This document shows positions 18,986-28,277 of a stretch of DNA of 52,805 bases, in pieces. Made by a program: the position numbers and the translations under genes. Numbering within the stretch: the stretch's first letter is position 1; the number at the start of each line of letters is the position of its first letter. The notes beneath the pieces are model-generated. The model was not told the DNA's origin, did not search any database, and saw nothing but the letters and a program-made list of their open reading frames with translations. Where the stretch lies: NCBI GenBank assembly GCA_017553035.1, contig JAFZNE010000041.1, positions 1 to 52,805 of the forward strand, in the 5' to 3' direction. This DNA comes from Lachnospiraceae bacterium. Lineage in GTDB: Bacteria; Bacillota; Clostridia; Lachnospirales; Lachnospiraceae.

Positions 18986-20440
18986 ATGGACAGAGTTAGA
19001 AGCAGATATGCTCCTTCCCCCACCGGAAAGATGCATGTCGGGAACTTAAGGACCGCATTGTACGAGTTCCTGATCGCGAAGCATGCGGGAGGAGATTTTA
19101 TTTTAAGAATTGAGGATACCGACCAGGGAAGACTGGTCGAGGGATCCGTTGATATCATCTACAGAACACTGGCAGAGGCCGGTATCATCCATGATGAGGG
19201 ACCTGATAAAGACAAGGGTTTCGGGCCGTATGTACAGAGTGAGAGAGTAAAGTCCGGGCTGTATATGAAATACGCAAAGCAGCTGGTTGAGCAGGGTGAT
19301 GCTTACTACTGTTTCTGTACAAAGGAGCGCCTTGCTTCCCTGACTACCGAGGCCGGAGGCGAGACGATCACTCATTATGATAAGCACTGCCTTTCTCTGA
19401 GCAAAGAAGAGGTCGAGGCGAAGCTGGCGGCAGGAGAGCCTTTTGTTATCAGGCAGAATATCCCGAGAGAGGGAACTACAACATTTACCGATGCAAATTA
19501 CGGCGAGATTACGATAGAGAACTCGGAGCTCGATGACCAGATCCTGATCAAATCCGACGGATTCCCCACTTACAATTTTGCAAATGTCATCGATGACCAC
19601 CTGATGGAGATAAGCCATGTTGTAAGAGGTAATGAGTATATTTCATCGACTCCGAAATATACGAGACTGTACCAGGCGTTTGGCTGGAAAGAGCCTACAT
19701 ACGTTCATCTTCCGCTTATTACCAATGAGGAGCATCAGAAACTGTCAAAGCGCAGCGGACATTCTTCCTTCGAAGACCTGCTCGAGCAGGGATTTGTTCC
19801 CGAGGCTATAGTTAATTTTGTTGCTCTTCTCGGATGGAGCAGTGCCGACAACCGCGAGATCCTGAGCCTTAAGGAACTTATCGACGAGTTCGATTATACC
19901 AAGATCAGCAAATCACCCGCTGTTTTCGATATGGTCAAGCTTCGCTGGATGAACGGCGAGTATCTTAAGGCAATGGATGAAGAGAAATATTATAAACTTG
20001 CCGAGCCTTATGTCAGAAAAGCCGTTACGAAGGATTATGATCTCAAAGCGATCGCAATGCTCGTAAAGACCAGGATAGAGACCTTGTGCGACATTCCCGA
20101 TATGATCGATTTCTTCGAGGAACTTCCTGATTATGATATCGAGATGTATACTCACAAGAAGATGAAGACCAATTCGGAGAATTCTTTGACCGCACTGGAG
20201 GAACTCCTTCCGAGGCTCGAGGCACTCGATAAGTTTGATATTGATTCATTATCGGAACTTACGGCTGCTTATGTTGCCGAGAAGGAGATCAAGAACGGTC
20301 AGGCATTGTGGCCTCTTCGTACCGCGGTTTCCGGTAAGCAGACCACCCCGGGCGGTGCTTACGAGATCATGACGATCATTGGCAAAGAGGAGAGCCTTAA
20401 ACGTATAAAGACCGGTATTGAAAAATTGAAAGCGGTTTGA
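18986..20440 (+). CDS. gltX: Glutamyl-tRNA synthetase
   Basis: 484 aa from the ATG at 18986, chosen because AAAGGA at 18974-18979 gives it good spacing; an in-frame ATG at 18980 is too close. Class I signatures are visible: PSPTGKMHVGN (HIGH region, residues 9-19) and KLSKRSG (KMSKS region, about residue 250). Length is normal for bacterial GltX. It charges tRNA-Glu and, in organisms lacking GlnRS, also tRNA-Gln for transamidation. It follows rnfB by 43 bases and could be co-transcribed. Confidence 0.96.
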   Translation: MDRVRSRYAPSPTGKMHVGNLRTALYEFLIAKHAGGDFILRIEDTDQGRLVEGSVDIIYRTLAEAGIIHDEGPDKDKGFGPYVQSERVKSGLYMKYAKQLVEQGDAYYCFCTKERLASLTTEAGGETITHYDKHCLSLSKEEVEAKLAAGEPFVIRQNIPREGTTTFTDANYGEITIENSELDDQILIKSDGFPTYNFANVIDDHLMEISHVVRGNEYISSTPKYTRLYQAFGWKEPTYVHLPLITNEEHQKLSKRSGHSSFEDLLEQGFVPEAIVNFVALLGWSSADNREILSLKELIDEFDYTKISKSPAVFDMVKLRWMNGEYLKAMDEEKYYKLAEPYVRKAVTKDYDLKAIAMLVKTRIETLCDIPDMIDFFEELPDYDIEMYTHKKMKTNSENSLTALEELLPRLEALDKFDIDSLSELTAAYVAEKEIKNGQALWPLRTAVSGKQTTPGGAYEIMTIIGKEESLKRIKTGIEKLKAV

Positions 20441-20453
20441 TAAATAAAACCTG

Positions 20454-20483
20454 TTGCACACAACAAAGAAAATATGCTATACT
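20454..20483 (+). promoter_or_regulatory. Promoter for the UvrD-like helicase gene, overlapping the gltX terminator
   Basis: TTGCAC (20454-20459), 18-base spacer, extended -10 TGCTATACT with TATACT at 20478-20483. The -10 lies in the left arm of the terminator hairpin listed next. Confidence 0.65.
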
Positions 20484-20521
20484 GTTCACACTTTACAGGT
20501 GCAGGGCAGTATAGCTTTTTT
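20476..20521 (+). terminator. Terminator-like hairpin after gltX
   Basis: GCTATACTG (20476-20484) and CAGTATAGC (20507-20515) form a perfect nine-pair stem around a 22-base loop, followed by six T. Only transcripts coming from gltX can form it; transcripts from the overlapping promoter start downstream of the left arm. Confidence 0.7.
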
Positions 20522-20594
20522 ATATTTCAGGGGATTTATCCCGGCCCGGAACACAGCAGTAAAAAACAGAGAAAGGAGTTTTTGACTATAGTTT

Positions 20595-22508
20595 ATGGAA
20601 TTAAACAAGTCCCAGAGACTTGCGGTTTCATTTCATGAGGGAGCCATGCTGGTACTGGCGGGACCCGGATCCGGGAAGACCGCTGTGATCACAAACAGGG
20701 TGCTCTCACTGGTAGAAGACAGGGGCGTGCCGCCGGAGGAGATACTTGTGATCACCTTTTCAAAAGCAGCCGCCGAAGAAATGAAACAGCGGTTTATCAA
20801 GGCCGGCAGCGGCCGGTATTATCCGGTAACATTCGGAACATTTCATGCAATTTTCTTTCGCATCATTCGCGATGCATACGATTACAACACTTCAAATATC
20901 ATCACCGATAACGAAAAAAACATATATCTGTCAGATGCCATGCGGGAAGCAGGGGTAACCGCGCAAAACGAGCGTGAGTTCAGGGAAAAGCTGTCCGCCT
21001 GTATCAGTATGCTCAAAAACGGGCAGGATATAAAGGAAGACTGTGACCATACTGCAAAAGATCCTGCTAAAAAGCAAAACTGCGGACTTCCGGGAATATG
21101 GGAAAAGGCCGGAAGGATGCTTGCTATGGCTCCCGAAAAGCTGCGTGCGGTTTTTGACGGATATCAGAAGAACATTCAAAATGCAGGTAAGATCGATTTT
21201 GACGATATGATGCTGTTATGTTTGAAAATATTCAGGGAGAGAAATGACGTCCTTAAATACTGGCAGGGCAGGTTCAAATATATCCTGATCGATGAGTTTC
21301 AGGATATCAATCCGTTGCAATACAATCTGGTAAAGCTTCTTGCCGTACCGGAAAACAATATTTTCGCGGTAGGTGATGACGATCAGTCGATATATGGCTT
21401 CAGAGGAGCATCTCCGAAGGTGATGTTCGAATTTGAGAAGGATTATAAAGGCTGCAGAAGGATCCTGCTTGACGTCAATTACAGATCGGGAGCTGAGATC
21501 ACGGCCTGTTCATCGAAGCTCATAGCTGCCAATAAGGAAAGATTCAAGAAACGCATCACGAGTAAAAAAGGTTTGGGAAGTACGGTAAAGCGGCTGCATT
21601 TCACATCGTTTGACGAAGAAATGGAGCATATATGCAGGTTCGCAAATGAGCTGAAGGGATCGGGAAACGAATTATCCGAAACAGCGGTGCTTTACAGGAT
21701 GAACAATCAGATCAGACCGCTCTATAACAGATTGCTGGGGCTGAATATCCCCTGCAGGCTCAGAGAAAAGCTTCCCGATATTTTCGACCACTGGATAGCG
21801 CAGGATATGCTTTCGTACCTGCGTATTGCCGGAGGAGGGACCGACCGGGCCGACTATATCCGGGTGATCAACCGGCCGGTAAGATATGTCGGACGGGACA
21901 GCTTCAGAAGCGAAAAGATATGCCTGAAGGATATTTATGCCGTAAATTCGGGGAAAAGGTATGTAACGGAACGCCTTGAAAAACTCGAAAAAGATCTTGA
22001 TTTCATAAAGCGTCTCGATGTTACGGCAGCCCTGAAATACATCAGATACGGTGTGGGCTACGGAAAATACATCTCAGAATATGCCCGGTCAAAAAATACC
22101 GATGAAACCGAGCTGTTCGATATTTTCGACGAACTCACCGACAGTGCGCACGGATTCGGAACATACCGGGAATGGGCCGCACATATTGAGGATATGAAGG
22201 AAAAAACAAGGCTCCGTGCAGCCTCCGGTAAAAATACCGGGACAGACAAGGAGCCGGATGGTATAGAATTGATGACCTTTCACAGGTCTAAAGGACTGGA
22301 ATTCAATACAGTATTTATAATAGATGCCAATGAAGGTTATGCTCCCGGAAAGCGGGCCGAAACACCCGAAGAGATCGAGGAGGAGCGCAGAGCCTTCTAT
22401 GTGGCCGCTACAAGAGCGCGCAACGAGCTCTATATCTGCGATTGCGATGACAGACTCGGACGTGCCGTAAAACCGTCAAGGTTCATAAGCGAGATGGGCC
22501 TGTTGTGA
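20595..22508 (+). CDS. UvrD/PcrA-type ATP-dependent DNA helicase (short form)
   Basis: 637 aa, about 100 shorter than PcrA/UvrD. Superfamily 1A motifs in order: Q motif LNKSQRLAV, Walker A GPGSGKTA (about 23-30), Walker B LIDEFQD (about 230), GDDDQSIYGFRGA, DVNYRSG, TFHRSKGLEF and YVAATRA near the end. It should unwind DNA 3' to 5' in repair or recombination. A GGAG site lies 16 bases before the ATG, a long spacing, so the exact start is slightly uncertain. It ends five bases before the convergent minus-strand operon with no terminator between them. Confidence 0.92.
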   Translation: MELNKSQRLAVSFHEGAMLVLAGPGSGKTAVITNRVLSLVEDRGVPPEEILVITFSKAAAEEMKQRFIKAGSGRYYPVTFGTFHAIFFRIIRDAYDYNTSNIITDNEKNIYLSDAMREAGVTAQNEREFREKLSACISMLKNGQDIKEDCDHTAKDPAKKQNCGLPGIWEKAGRMLAMAPEKLRAVFDGYQKNIQNAGKIDFDDMMLLCLKIFRERNDVLKYWQGRFKYILIDEFQDINPLQYNLVKLLAVPENNIFAVGDDDQSIYGFRGASPKVMFEFEKDYKGCRRILLDVNYRSGAEITACSSKLIAANKERFKKRITSKKGLGSTVKRLHFTSFDEEMEHICRFANELKGSGNELSETAVLYRMNNQIRPLYNRLLGLNIPCRLREKLPDIFDHWIAQDMLSYLRIAGGGTDRADYIRVINRPVRYVGRDSFRSEKICLKDIYAVNSGKRYVTERLEKLEKDLDFIKRLDVTAALKYIRYGVGYGKYISEYARSKNTDETELFDIFDELTDSAHGFGTYREWAAHIEDMKEKTRLRAASGKNTGTDKEPDGIELMTFHRSKGLEFNTVFIIDANEGYAPGKRAETPEEIEEERRAFYVAATRARNELYICDCDDRLGRAVKPSRFISEMGLL

Positions 22509-22513
22509 ACGGA

Positions 22514-22846
22514 TCATTCTTCGTCTTCATCGTCAAGTGAATCGAGCGCATCCTGGAATGCCGCATCATCACACATTTCTTCGAAGTAATCTGCTACTTC
22601 CTCAAATTCATCATCCGAAACGATATTGTCGAGATCACATTCGCCGTCTTCGGTCTCGCTGAAGCGGTAGAACAGGAAATCGCCGTCGGGATCGTCTTCG
22701 GGCAGAAGGCATACATACTCACGGTCTTTATATTCGAAAATGCAGATAACGTCACAGACAAGTTCGGTGTCATCTTCTAAAGTTATAGTGATCTGATCAA
22801 GCTCGTCATCTTCTTCAAAAGTGTTGTTTTTCGTATCTTTACTCAT
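22514..22846 (-). CDS. Acidic DUF1292-family protein
   Basis: 110 aa from the ATG at 22846, which has an AGGAGG site; a longer frame to 22894 lacks one. Very acidic. The core (ITLEDDTELVCDVICIF, then YVCLLPEDD and a FLFYRF strand) matches the DUF1292 (YrzB-like) family of small Firmicute proteins of unknown function. Here it is the last gene of the plsC and lipid-kinase operon, and ends with an Asp/Glu-rich tail. Confidence 0.85.
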   Translation of the reverse strand: MSKDTKNNTFEEDDELDQITITLEDDTELVCDVICIFEYKDREYVCLLPEDDPDGDFLFYRFSETEDGECDLDNIVSDDEFEEVADYFEEMCDDAAFQDALDSLDDEDEE

Positions 22847-22865
22847 ATTTGAATCCTCCTGAAGG

Positions 22866-23732
22866 TTATGCTTCAACACTGTATTCGGTAACATCGAGCA
22901 GGGTCTCGCCGTCTATCTGCAATGCGCAGGGACGATCGAAGCTTACGTGTATCTTCTTGCCGGAAAAACTCTCACAGTATTTTGTCGCTTTTAAATGCTC
23001 TCCCTTGAAAATGTTGGGGAAGATCATAAGAGTTTTCAGCTTGCCCGAGCCGTGCCATACCAGAACGGAAAGAGAACCGTCCGCGGCGTTTCTGTCCTGT
23101 GTGGGAACGGGCATCATCCCGCCTCCGTAAAAACGGCCTTTCATCGTGGGAGCAAGCCATACTTTTTTATACTCTGTTTTCTTGCCGTCGATGGTAACAA
23201 CCGCATTGGCAGGTTTGAAATGGAACAGCAGACCCTTGATCGCAATACCGGCATAATTGATCTTGGTCTTTCCGGCAGCCCGCTCCTTGTCTCCGACCTC
23301 GCTGCAATAGCCGTCAATACCGAAGCCGACATTGTTGAAGAATCTGTAGGTCTTGCCTTTGACCGTAACCTTTGGAAGGTTGGTGATATATTTGCCGATA
23401 TCCTCGGCAATATTGCCTTTCTCGATGCCGAGATCGCGGAAAAAATCGTTGCCTGTTCCGGTGGCGTAATAATCGATCCGCCTGTTTATTTCAAGACCGT
23501 CTGTATCATTGACGAAGCGGTTCAGGGTCCCGTCCCCGCCGCAGATGAAGATCACATCATCGGCTGCGGTCTTGTCGGGAATGTACTGCCTGATGTCAAT
23601 TGCGGTAATGTCCTGTTTGATGATCTCGGGAGCCGGCGACTTGCCGGAAGTAAGCTTCTCCACGGCCTTTTCGACTTCCTCCGAGCCGTGGCCGTTATTT
23701 GATTTAGGATTAAATAGCATATGGTATTTCAT
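22866..23732 (-). CDS. Diacylglycerol/lipid kinase family protein
   Basis: 288 aa. DAGK catalytic motifs: FNPKSNNGHG near the start, GGDGT at about 65-69 and TGTGND at 91-96. Members phosphorylate diacylglycerol or related lipids. An in-frame GTG precedes the ATG at 23732 by one codon; the GGAGA site fits the ATG better. The start overlaps the end of plsC by 23 bases, so the two are coupled, consistent with phosphatidic-acid production from two routes. Confidence 0.88.
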   Translation of the reverse strand: MKYHMLFNPKSNNGHGSEEVEKAVEKLTSGKSPAPEIIKQDITAIDIRQYIPDKTAADDVIFICGGDGTLNRFVNDTDGLEINRRIDYYATGTGNDFFRDLGIEKGNIAEDIGKYITNLPKVTVKGKTYRFFNNVGFGIDGYCSEVGDKERAAGKTKINYAGIAIKGLLFHFKPANAVVTIDGKKTEYKKVWLAPTMKGRFYGGGMMPVPTQDRNAADGSLSVLVWHGSGKLKTLMIFPNIFKGEHLKATKYCESFSGKKIHVSFDRPCALQIDGETLLDVTEYSVEA

Positions 23733-24483
23733 CACAATCTCCTACTTCAGTGGGTTCTAAACTGTTTTTCATCGCGGCGCGGACTCTTGCGCCCAAAACC
23801 GCGGTTCCGCGGGATTCCCTGACTTCCTCTGCACTGATGACATCCACTACCTTAAGTCGGACATCAGTCCTCCTGCGGATATAATTCTTACGTATATTCT
23901 CCGTTCCTTCTATGGTCGTTACAACGATAGGAACGCCGGCCTTCTGCGCGATCTTGAACATCCCGTTATGGAAAGGCAGAAGCTCTCCGGAAAAACTTCT
24001 CGTTCCTTCGGGATATACACCTACGGAAACCGTATCGTTTTTCAGGAGCTCGGCAGCTTTATCTACGGTTCCGATCGCGTTACGCGGATTCTCACGGTCG
24101 ATCGAAAGACAGCAGCATTTACGAATGATCCGTCCAAACCAGGGAATATGGAAATTCTTTTCTTTCGAAATGAATCCGAGATTGTACTTCTTAAATACGA
24201 CCCACGCCGCCATCGGGTCAAATTTGGATCGGTGATTGGACACAAGAAGAAAACGGGTTCCTTCCGGTACATTCTCGAGACCCTCGGTTTCAACATTGAT
24301 CCTTGCAACAAAGAAAAGCATCGCAAGGGACAGGTTCAACAGGAACCGGTAATAAGAACTGTCGCGGGTGTATTCTATCGGAGCGACCGCATATGCGCTG
24401 ATCGTCATGACGATAACATATATGGCAAACATGGCGAGCAAAGCGATGAACATCCATAAGAGCACCAGTAAAAATTCTTTCAT
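23710..24483 (-). CDS. plsC: 1-acyl-sn-glycerol-3-phosphate acyltransferase family protein
   Basis: 257 aa from the ATG at 24483, which is spaced correctly after AGGAGG; an upstream GTG at 24492 falls inside the ribosome site. Residues 1-30 form a membrane helix. Acyltransferase block I is NHRSKFD with H84 and D89; block III is YPEGTRSFSG at about 157-166. It acylates lysophosphatidic acid to phosphatidic acid at the membrane. First gene of a minus-strand lipid operon divergent from the nuclease-helicase gene. Confidence 0.9.
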   Translation of the reverse strand: MKEFLLVLLWMFIALLAMFAIYVIVMTISAYAVAPIEYTRDSSYYRFLLNLSLAMLFFVARINVETEGLENVPEGTRFLLVSNHRSKFDPMAAWVVFKKYNLGFISKEKNFHIPWFGRIIRKCCCLSIDRENPRNAIGTVDKAAELLKNDTVSVGVYPEGTRSFSGELLPFHNGMFKIAQKAGVPIVVTTIEGTENIRKNYIRRRTDVRLKVVDVISAEEVRESRGTAVLGARVRAAMKNSLEPTEVGDCDEIPYAI

Positions 24484-24504
24484 CGGGTTCACCTCCTATA
24501 GGAT

Positions 24505-24533
24505 AATTTACTCCAGTTAGAGCATTATTTCAA
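24505..24533 (-). promoter_or_regulatory. Possible promoter for the plsC operon
   Basis: On the minus strand, TTGAAA (24533-24528), 17-base spacer, TAAATT (24510-24505). The leader would be only about 15 bases, starting near the ribosome site, so confidence is low. Confidence 0.35.
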
Positions 24534-24558
24534 GCTTTATTTTATCATGCAACGTGCT

Positions 24559-24587
24559 TGAAAGAGAGATGAATTGTTGATATACTA
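24559..24587 (+). promoter_or_regulatory. Promoter for the nuclease-helicase gene
   Basis: TTGAAA (24559-24564), 17-base spacer, TATACT (24582-24587); the predicted start is about 20 bases before the ATG at 24616. Confidence 0.75.
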
Positions 24588-24615
24588 AAGAAGTACCGAT
24601 AATAAAGAAATTTAA

Positions 24616-27228
24616 ATGCCATTAAACGGTCAGAAGATGAAAAAAACAGAAAAGAAAACAGAAGGGCAGACCGGTTCGGAAGAACGGAATGCGATCCATA
24701 TCGATATATCCGTCAGGGATCTTGTGGAATTTATCTTAAGATCCGGTGACATCGACAACCGTATCGCTCAGGGCGACATGAACGCCATGCAGGACGGTTC
24801 GAGGCTTCATAAGAAACTTCAGAAGGCGGCCGGCGAGGATTACCGCAGCGAGGTCAAAATGAAGATCGAAGCGGCGGCCGAATCGGACGGCGAATCGGTA
24901 GTTCTTGTTGTCGAAGGCAGGGCGGACGGTATTTTTACGTGCGATGAACTGACATATATCGACGAAATCAAAACGACACTCAGAAATGTAAAGAGCATGA
25001 CGGAGCCTGTGGGCGTACATCGCGCACAGGCAATGTGTTATGCTTATTTTTATGCTTATGAGCATCAATGCGGGCGCGTCGGGATAAGGATGACTTACTG
25101 TAACCGCGACAATGAAGAGGTTGCCTATTTTAAGGAGACCTTCGGATTTGAGGAACTGAAAGAATGGTTTGACAAGCTGGTAAATGAATATGCGAAATGG
25201 GCCGTCTGGGAGATAAAATGGCGCAGGAAACGAGATGAGACCATAAGAAATGCCGCATTCCCGTTTGAATACAGGGAAGGCCAGAAGAAACTTGTAACAG
25301 CCGTTTACAAGACGATCGGCAGCGGAAAGAAGCTGTTCATCGAAGCCCCTACCGGAGTCGGAAAGACCATGTCGACCGTCTTTCCTGCAGTCTGGTCAAT
25401 GGGAGAGGGCAAAACCGAGAAGATATTTTACGGAACGGCCAAAACGATCGCAAGAACGGTTGCCGAAGAAGCATTTGAGATACTCAGGAACAAGGGCCTG
25501 AAATTCAGGTCTGTTACGATCACCGCCAAGGAGAAATTGTGTGTTCTCGACAAGCCGGAATGTAATCCTGAGGCCTGTCCGAGGGCGAAAGGACATTTTG
25601 ACCGTGTAAATGACTGTGTCTATGATATGCTGACACATGAAGAACGGATCGACCGCGACATCATTGCCGCATATGCCGAAAAACACTGTGTCTGCCCGTT
25701 TGAAATGTGCCTTGATGTGACATTGTGGGCTGATGCGGTAATATGCGATTATAATTACCTGTTTGATCCTACCGTGCACCTGAAGCGGTTCTTTGACGGA
25801 GAAAAGAAGAAATACTGTCTCCTTATCGATGAGGCACACAATCTGGTAGAGCGGGCGCGTGAAATGTACAGCGCCGAACTGATCAAGGAGGATATCCTGT
25901 CCGCGAAGATTGCATGTAAGGACGATTCCGGGGACGAAAATGACGAAGGCGCAGGATCCGGAAATAAAGGGAAAAAGAGCGGCAAAGGAAAAGACGACGG
26001 CGGACAGCTGAGTCTTTTTGATGAAGCGGACGGCCGGAAATCCCCGGCTGAAGATAAAAATAACGGAATACAGGAAAATAAAGACAAAGAAGGAAACCTC
26101 CGAAGTAAGATCGCACAGGCAAGAGGAAGGACCGCAGCGGCACTTGAGGCGCTCAATAAATCCCTGCTCACCCTGAAACGCGAAACGGACGGGTTCCAGG
26201 TCTGGGACGGATGCGACAGGGTGGCTCTTTCGGCGGAGCGGTTCTGCGGTATTTACGAAGAAGTCTCGAGAGATCTGAAGCTTGACACGGAAAGATCGGG
26301 CAAAGTTAGGGATGTATACTTCGCGGCCAGACATTTCGCCAAAATGCATGATGAAATGGAGGATGATTACGAAGTCTACAGTAACTACACGGAAGACAGG
26401 CATTTCAGACTGCGGCTTCAGTGTATGGATCCTTCGCGCAAACTGAAGGAGTATCTGATCCTTTCCGAGCATGTGATCATGTTTTCGGCTACGCTGCTTC
26501 CCATAAAGTACTACATGGAACAACTCGGCGGAGGCGATGAAGATTATTCCGTATATGCGCCTTCTCCGTTTGACAGGAACAAAAGGCTTTTGATGGTAGG
26601 GTATGACGTCAGTACCAAATATACCCGGAGGACCGATGACGAGTATATCCGGATCGCCGATTATATCGCACAGTTTACGGGTTGCAGAAAAGGAAATTAC
26701 CTTGTATATTTTCCTTCCTATGCGGTTATGGAAGAGGTTGCGGAAAGAATAGGAGACCGGATCGAAAGCCTCAGCCTGCAGGGACGCAGTATGAGCGAAC
26801 AGGAGAAAGAAGCTTTTCTGGAGGCATTTACCGAAGATCCCGATTCAACACATGTGGGGTTCTGTGTCATGGGCGGATTATTTGCCGAGGGCATAGATCT
26901 GAAAAATGACAGGCTTATAGGTGTCGCGGTGGTCGGGACCGGCCTTCCGATGGTATGTGATGAACGCGAGCTGTTCAGGAATTATTTTGATAATAAAAAT
27001 GATTCGGGCTTCGAATATGCCTACCTGTATAACGGAATGAACAAAGTCATGCAGGCTGCGGGCCGTGTGATCAGGACAATGGAGGATACGGGAGCTATTT
27101 TGCTGCTCGACGAGAGATTCCTGAACAGGCAGTATCTGGAGCTGTTCCCGAGAGAATGGTCGGACTACCGAAAAGTCACATATAATTCCATAAATAAAGA
27201 GCTTGAAGATTTTTGGAAGATACATTAA
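24616..27228 (+). CDS. PD-(D/E)XK nuclease fused to DinG/XPD-like Fe-S helicase
   Basis: 870 aa. The N-terminal 200 residues show a RecB/Cas4-like nuclease set: H65, D104 in GRADG, D116-E117-x-K119 and Q138-x3-Y142. A superfamily 2 helicase of the DinG/Rad3 (COG1199) type follows: Walker A PTGVGKT near 245-251, DEAH at 405-408, MFSATLLP, then GLFAEGIDL and QAAGRVIRT at the end. Cysteines at 309, 316, 321, 334, 358, 360 and 365 lie between Walker A and DEAH, where this family holds a [4Fe-4S] cluster. An insert of about 440-500 is charged and low in complexity. It probably processes branched or damaged DNA. No clear ribosome site is seen; an alternative ATG at 24637 is possible. Confidence 0.88.
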   Translation: MPLNGQKMKKTEKKTEGQTGSEERNAIHIDISVRDLVEFILRSGDIDNRIAQGDMNAMQDGSRLHKKLQKAAGEDYRSEVKMKIEAAAESDGESVVLVVEGRADGIFTCDELTYIDEIKTTLRNVKSMTEPVGVHRAQAMCYAYFYAYEHQCGRVGIRMTYCNRDNEEVAYFKETFGFEELKEWFDKLVNEYAKWAVWEIKWRRKRDETIRNAAFPFEYREGQKKLVTAVYKTIGSGKKLFIEAPTGVGKTMSTVFPAVWSMGEGKTEKIFYGTAKTIARTVAEEAFEILRNKGLKFRSVTITAKEKLCVLDKPECNPEACPRAKGHFDRVNDCVYDMLTHEERIDRDIIAAYAEKHCVCPFEMCLDVTLWADAVICDYNYLFDPTVHLKRFFDGEKKKYCLLIDEAHNLVERAREMYSAELIKEDILSAKIACKDDSGDENDEGAGSGNKGKKSGKGKDDGGQLSLFDEADGRKSPAEDKNNGIQENKDKEGNLRSKIAQARGRTAAALEALNKSLLTLKRETDGFQVWDGCDRVALSAERFCGIYEEVSRDLKLDTERSGKVRDVYFAARHFAKMHDEMEDDYEVYSNYTEDRHFRLRLQCMDPSRKLKEYLILSEHVIMFSATLLPIKYYMEQLGGGDEDYSVYAPSPFDRNKRLLMVGYDVSTKYTRRTDDEYIRIADYIAQFTGCRKGNYLVYFPSYAVMEEVAERIGDRIESLSLQGRSMSEQEKEAFLEAFTEDPDSTHVGFCVMGGLFAEGIDLKNDRLIGVAVVGTGLPMVCDERELFRNYFDNKNDSGFEYAYLYNGMNKVMQAAGRVIRTMEDTGAILLLDERFLNRQYLELFPREWSDYRKVTYNSINKELEDFWKIH

Positions 27229-27310
27229 AATATTAAATGATTATAAGTTTACAGTGTTGAAGTGAAAACCGTTAACATATAAGAAACTCACGATCATACT
27301 GGGAGAATAT

Positions 27311-28240
27311 ATGAAATATTATTTTATCGTTAATCCCGGATCAAGAACGGGAAAAGGTAAAGGACTGTGGGAAGAACTTGAGAACCGGATCGTCGCGTCC
27401 AAGATCGACTATGAGGTGTTCTTCACCGAAAAGGATGAAAGCGCGGCCGTCATCGCGGAAAAGATATGCCGCGAACATCCCGAGACCAAGCGTATCGTGG
27501 TTGCAGGCGGTGACGGGACCGTCAATGAGGTTATCAACGGACTTTCAAATTATGAGAAGATCATGTTTGGTCTTATTCCTACAGGTTCCGGCAATGATCT
27601 AGCAAAAGGTCTTGATATACCTTATGATGCAGAGAAGGCACTCTCACACGTCATCCATCCGAGAGAGTTCAAAAAGGTCGATCACGGATTTATAGAATAT
27701 CTTGATGACGATACGGCACCCCGCAAATTCGCGGTATCGGCCGGTGTCGGACATGATGCGGAAATTTGCTATCATGCGCAGAAATCGCGCCTTAAAAAGT
27801 TCCTAAACAAGATCGGCATGGGAAGCTCGATCTACTTCATTATGGGACTGAAACTGATCTTTACCAACAAGCGCGCAAAGGTAACGCTCAAGGTGGACGG
27901 CAAACAGAAACTGGTATTTGACAAAGTGGTCTTCGTTTCCGCAATGAACACCCTGTACGAAGGCGGAGGCTATCCGATGGCTCCGGGAGCCGATCCGAGC
28001 GATGGCAGGCTGAGCCTGTGCGTGGTTGACAGGATCTCGAGGCTGAAGCACTGCTTCCTGATGACCAGGATCGGCAAGGGGGAGCATGTAAAGAGCAAGG
28101 GAGTACATATCATCAACTGCAGGAATGTCGAAATAGAGGCCGACAGACCTCTGATCATGCATACCGACGGTGAATTCGCAGGCCGTCACAAACATGTTAA
28201 AATGTCCTGCCTGCCTGAGCAGATCAGGATGATTTTATAA
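27311..28240 (+). CDS. Second diacylglycerol/lipid kinase family protein (YegS/DgkB-like)
   Basis: 309 aa with a GGGAGA site. Catalytic motifs: VNPGSRTGKG near residue 7, GGDGT at 66-70, TGSGND at 91-96, and a C-terminal DGEFAG segment. It is only distantly similar by eye to the minus-strand lipid kinase at 22866, so it is a second family member and not a recent duplicate. Likely recycles diacylglycerol into phosphatidic acid at the membrane. Confidence 0.88.
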   Translation: MKYYFIVNPGSRTGKGKGLWEELENRIVASKIDYEVFFTEKDESAAVIAEKICREHPETKRIVVAGGDGTVNEVINGLSNYEKIMFGLIPTGSGNDLAKGLDIPYDAEKALSHVIHPREFKKVDHGFIEYLDDDTAPRKFAVSAGVGHDAEICYHAQKSRLKKFLNKIGMGSSIYFIMGLKLIFTNKRAKVTLKVDGKQKLVFDKVVFVSAMNTLYEGGGYPMAPGADPSDGRLSLCVVDRISRLKHCFLMTRIGKGEHVKSKGVHIINCRNVEIEADRPLIMHTDGEFAGRHKHVKMSCLPEQIRMIL

Positions 28241-28277
28241 ATTACATTATGTAAGGTTTAGGAGGGGAGTAAACAGT

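Noticed and set aside
24528-24561. CAAGC/GCTTG inverted repeat between plsC and the nuclease-helicase gene
   Set aside because: Only five pairs with a long loop, overlapping the divergent promoters; too weak to call an operator or terminator.
25396-26523. Minus-strand open frame of 375 codons
   Set aside because: Antisense to the well-supported helicase gene, no start signal and no domain.
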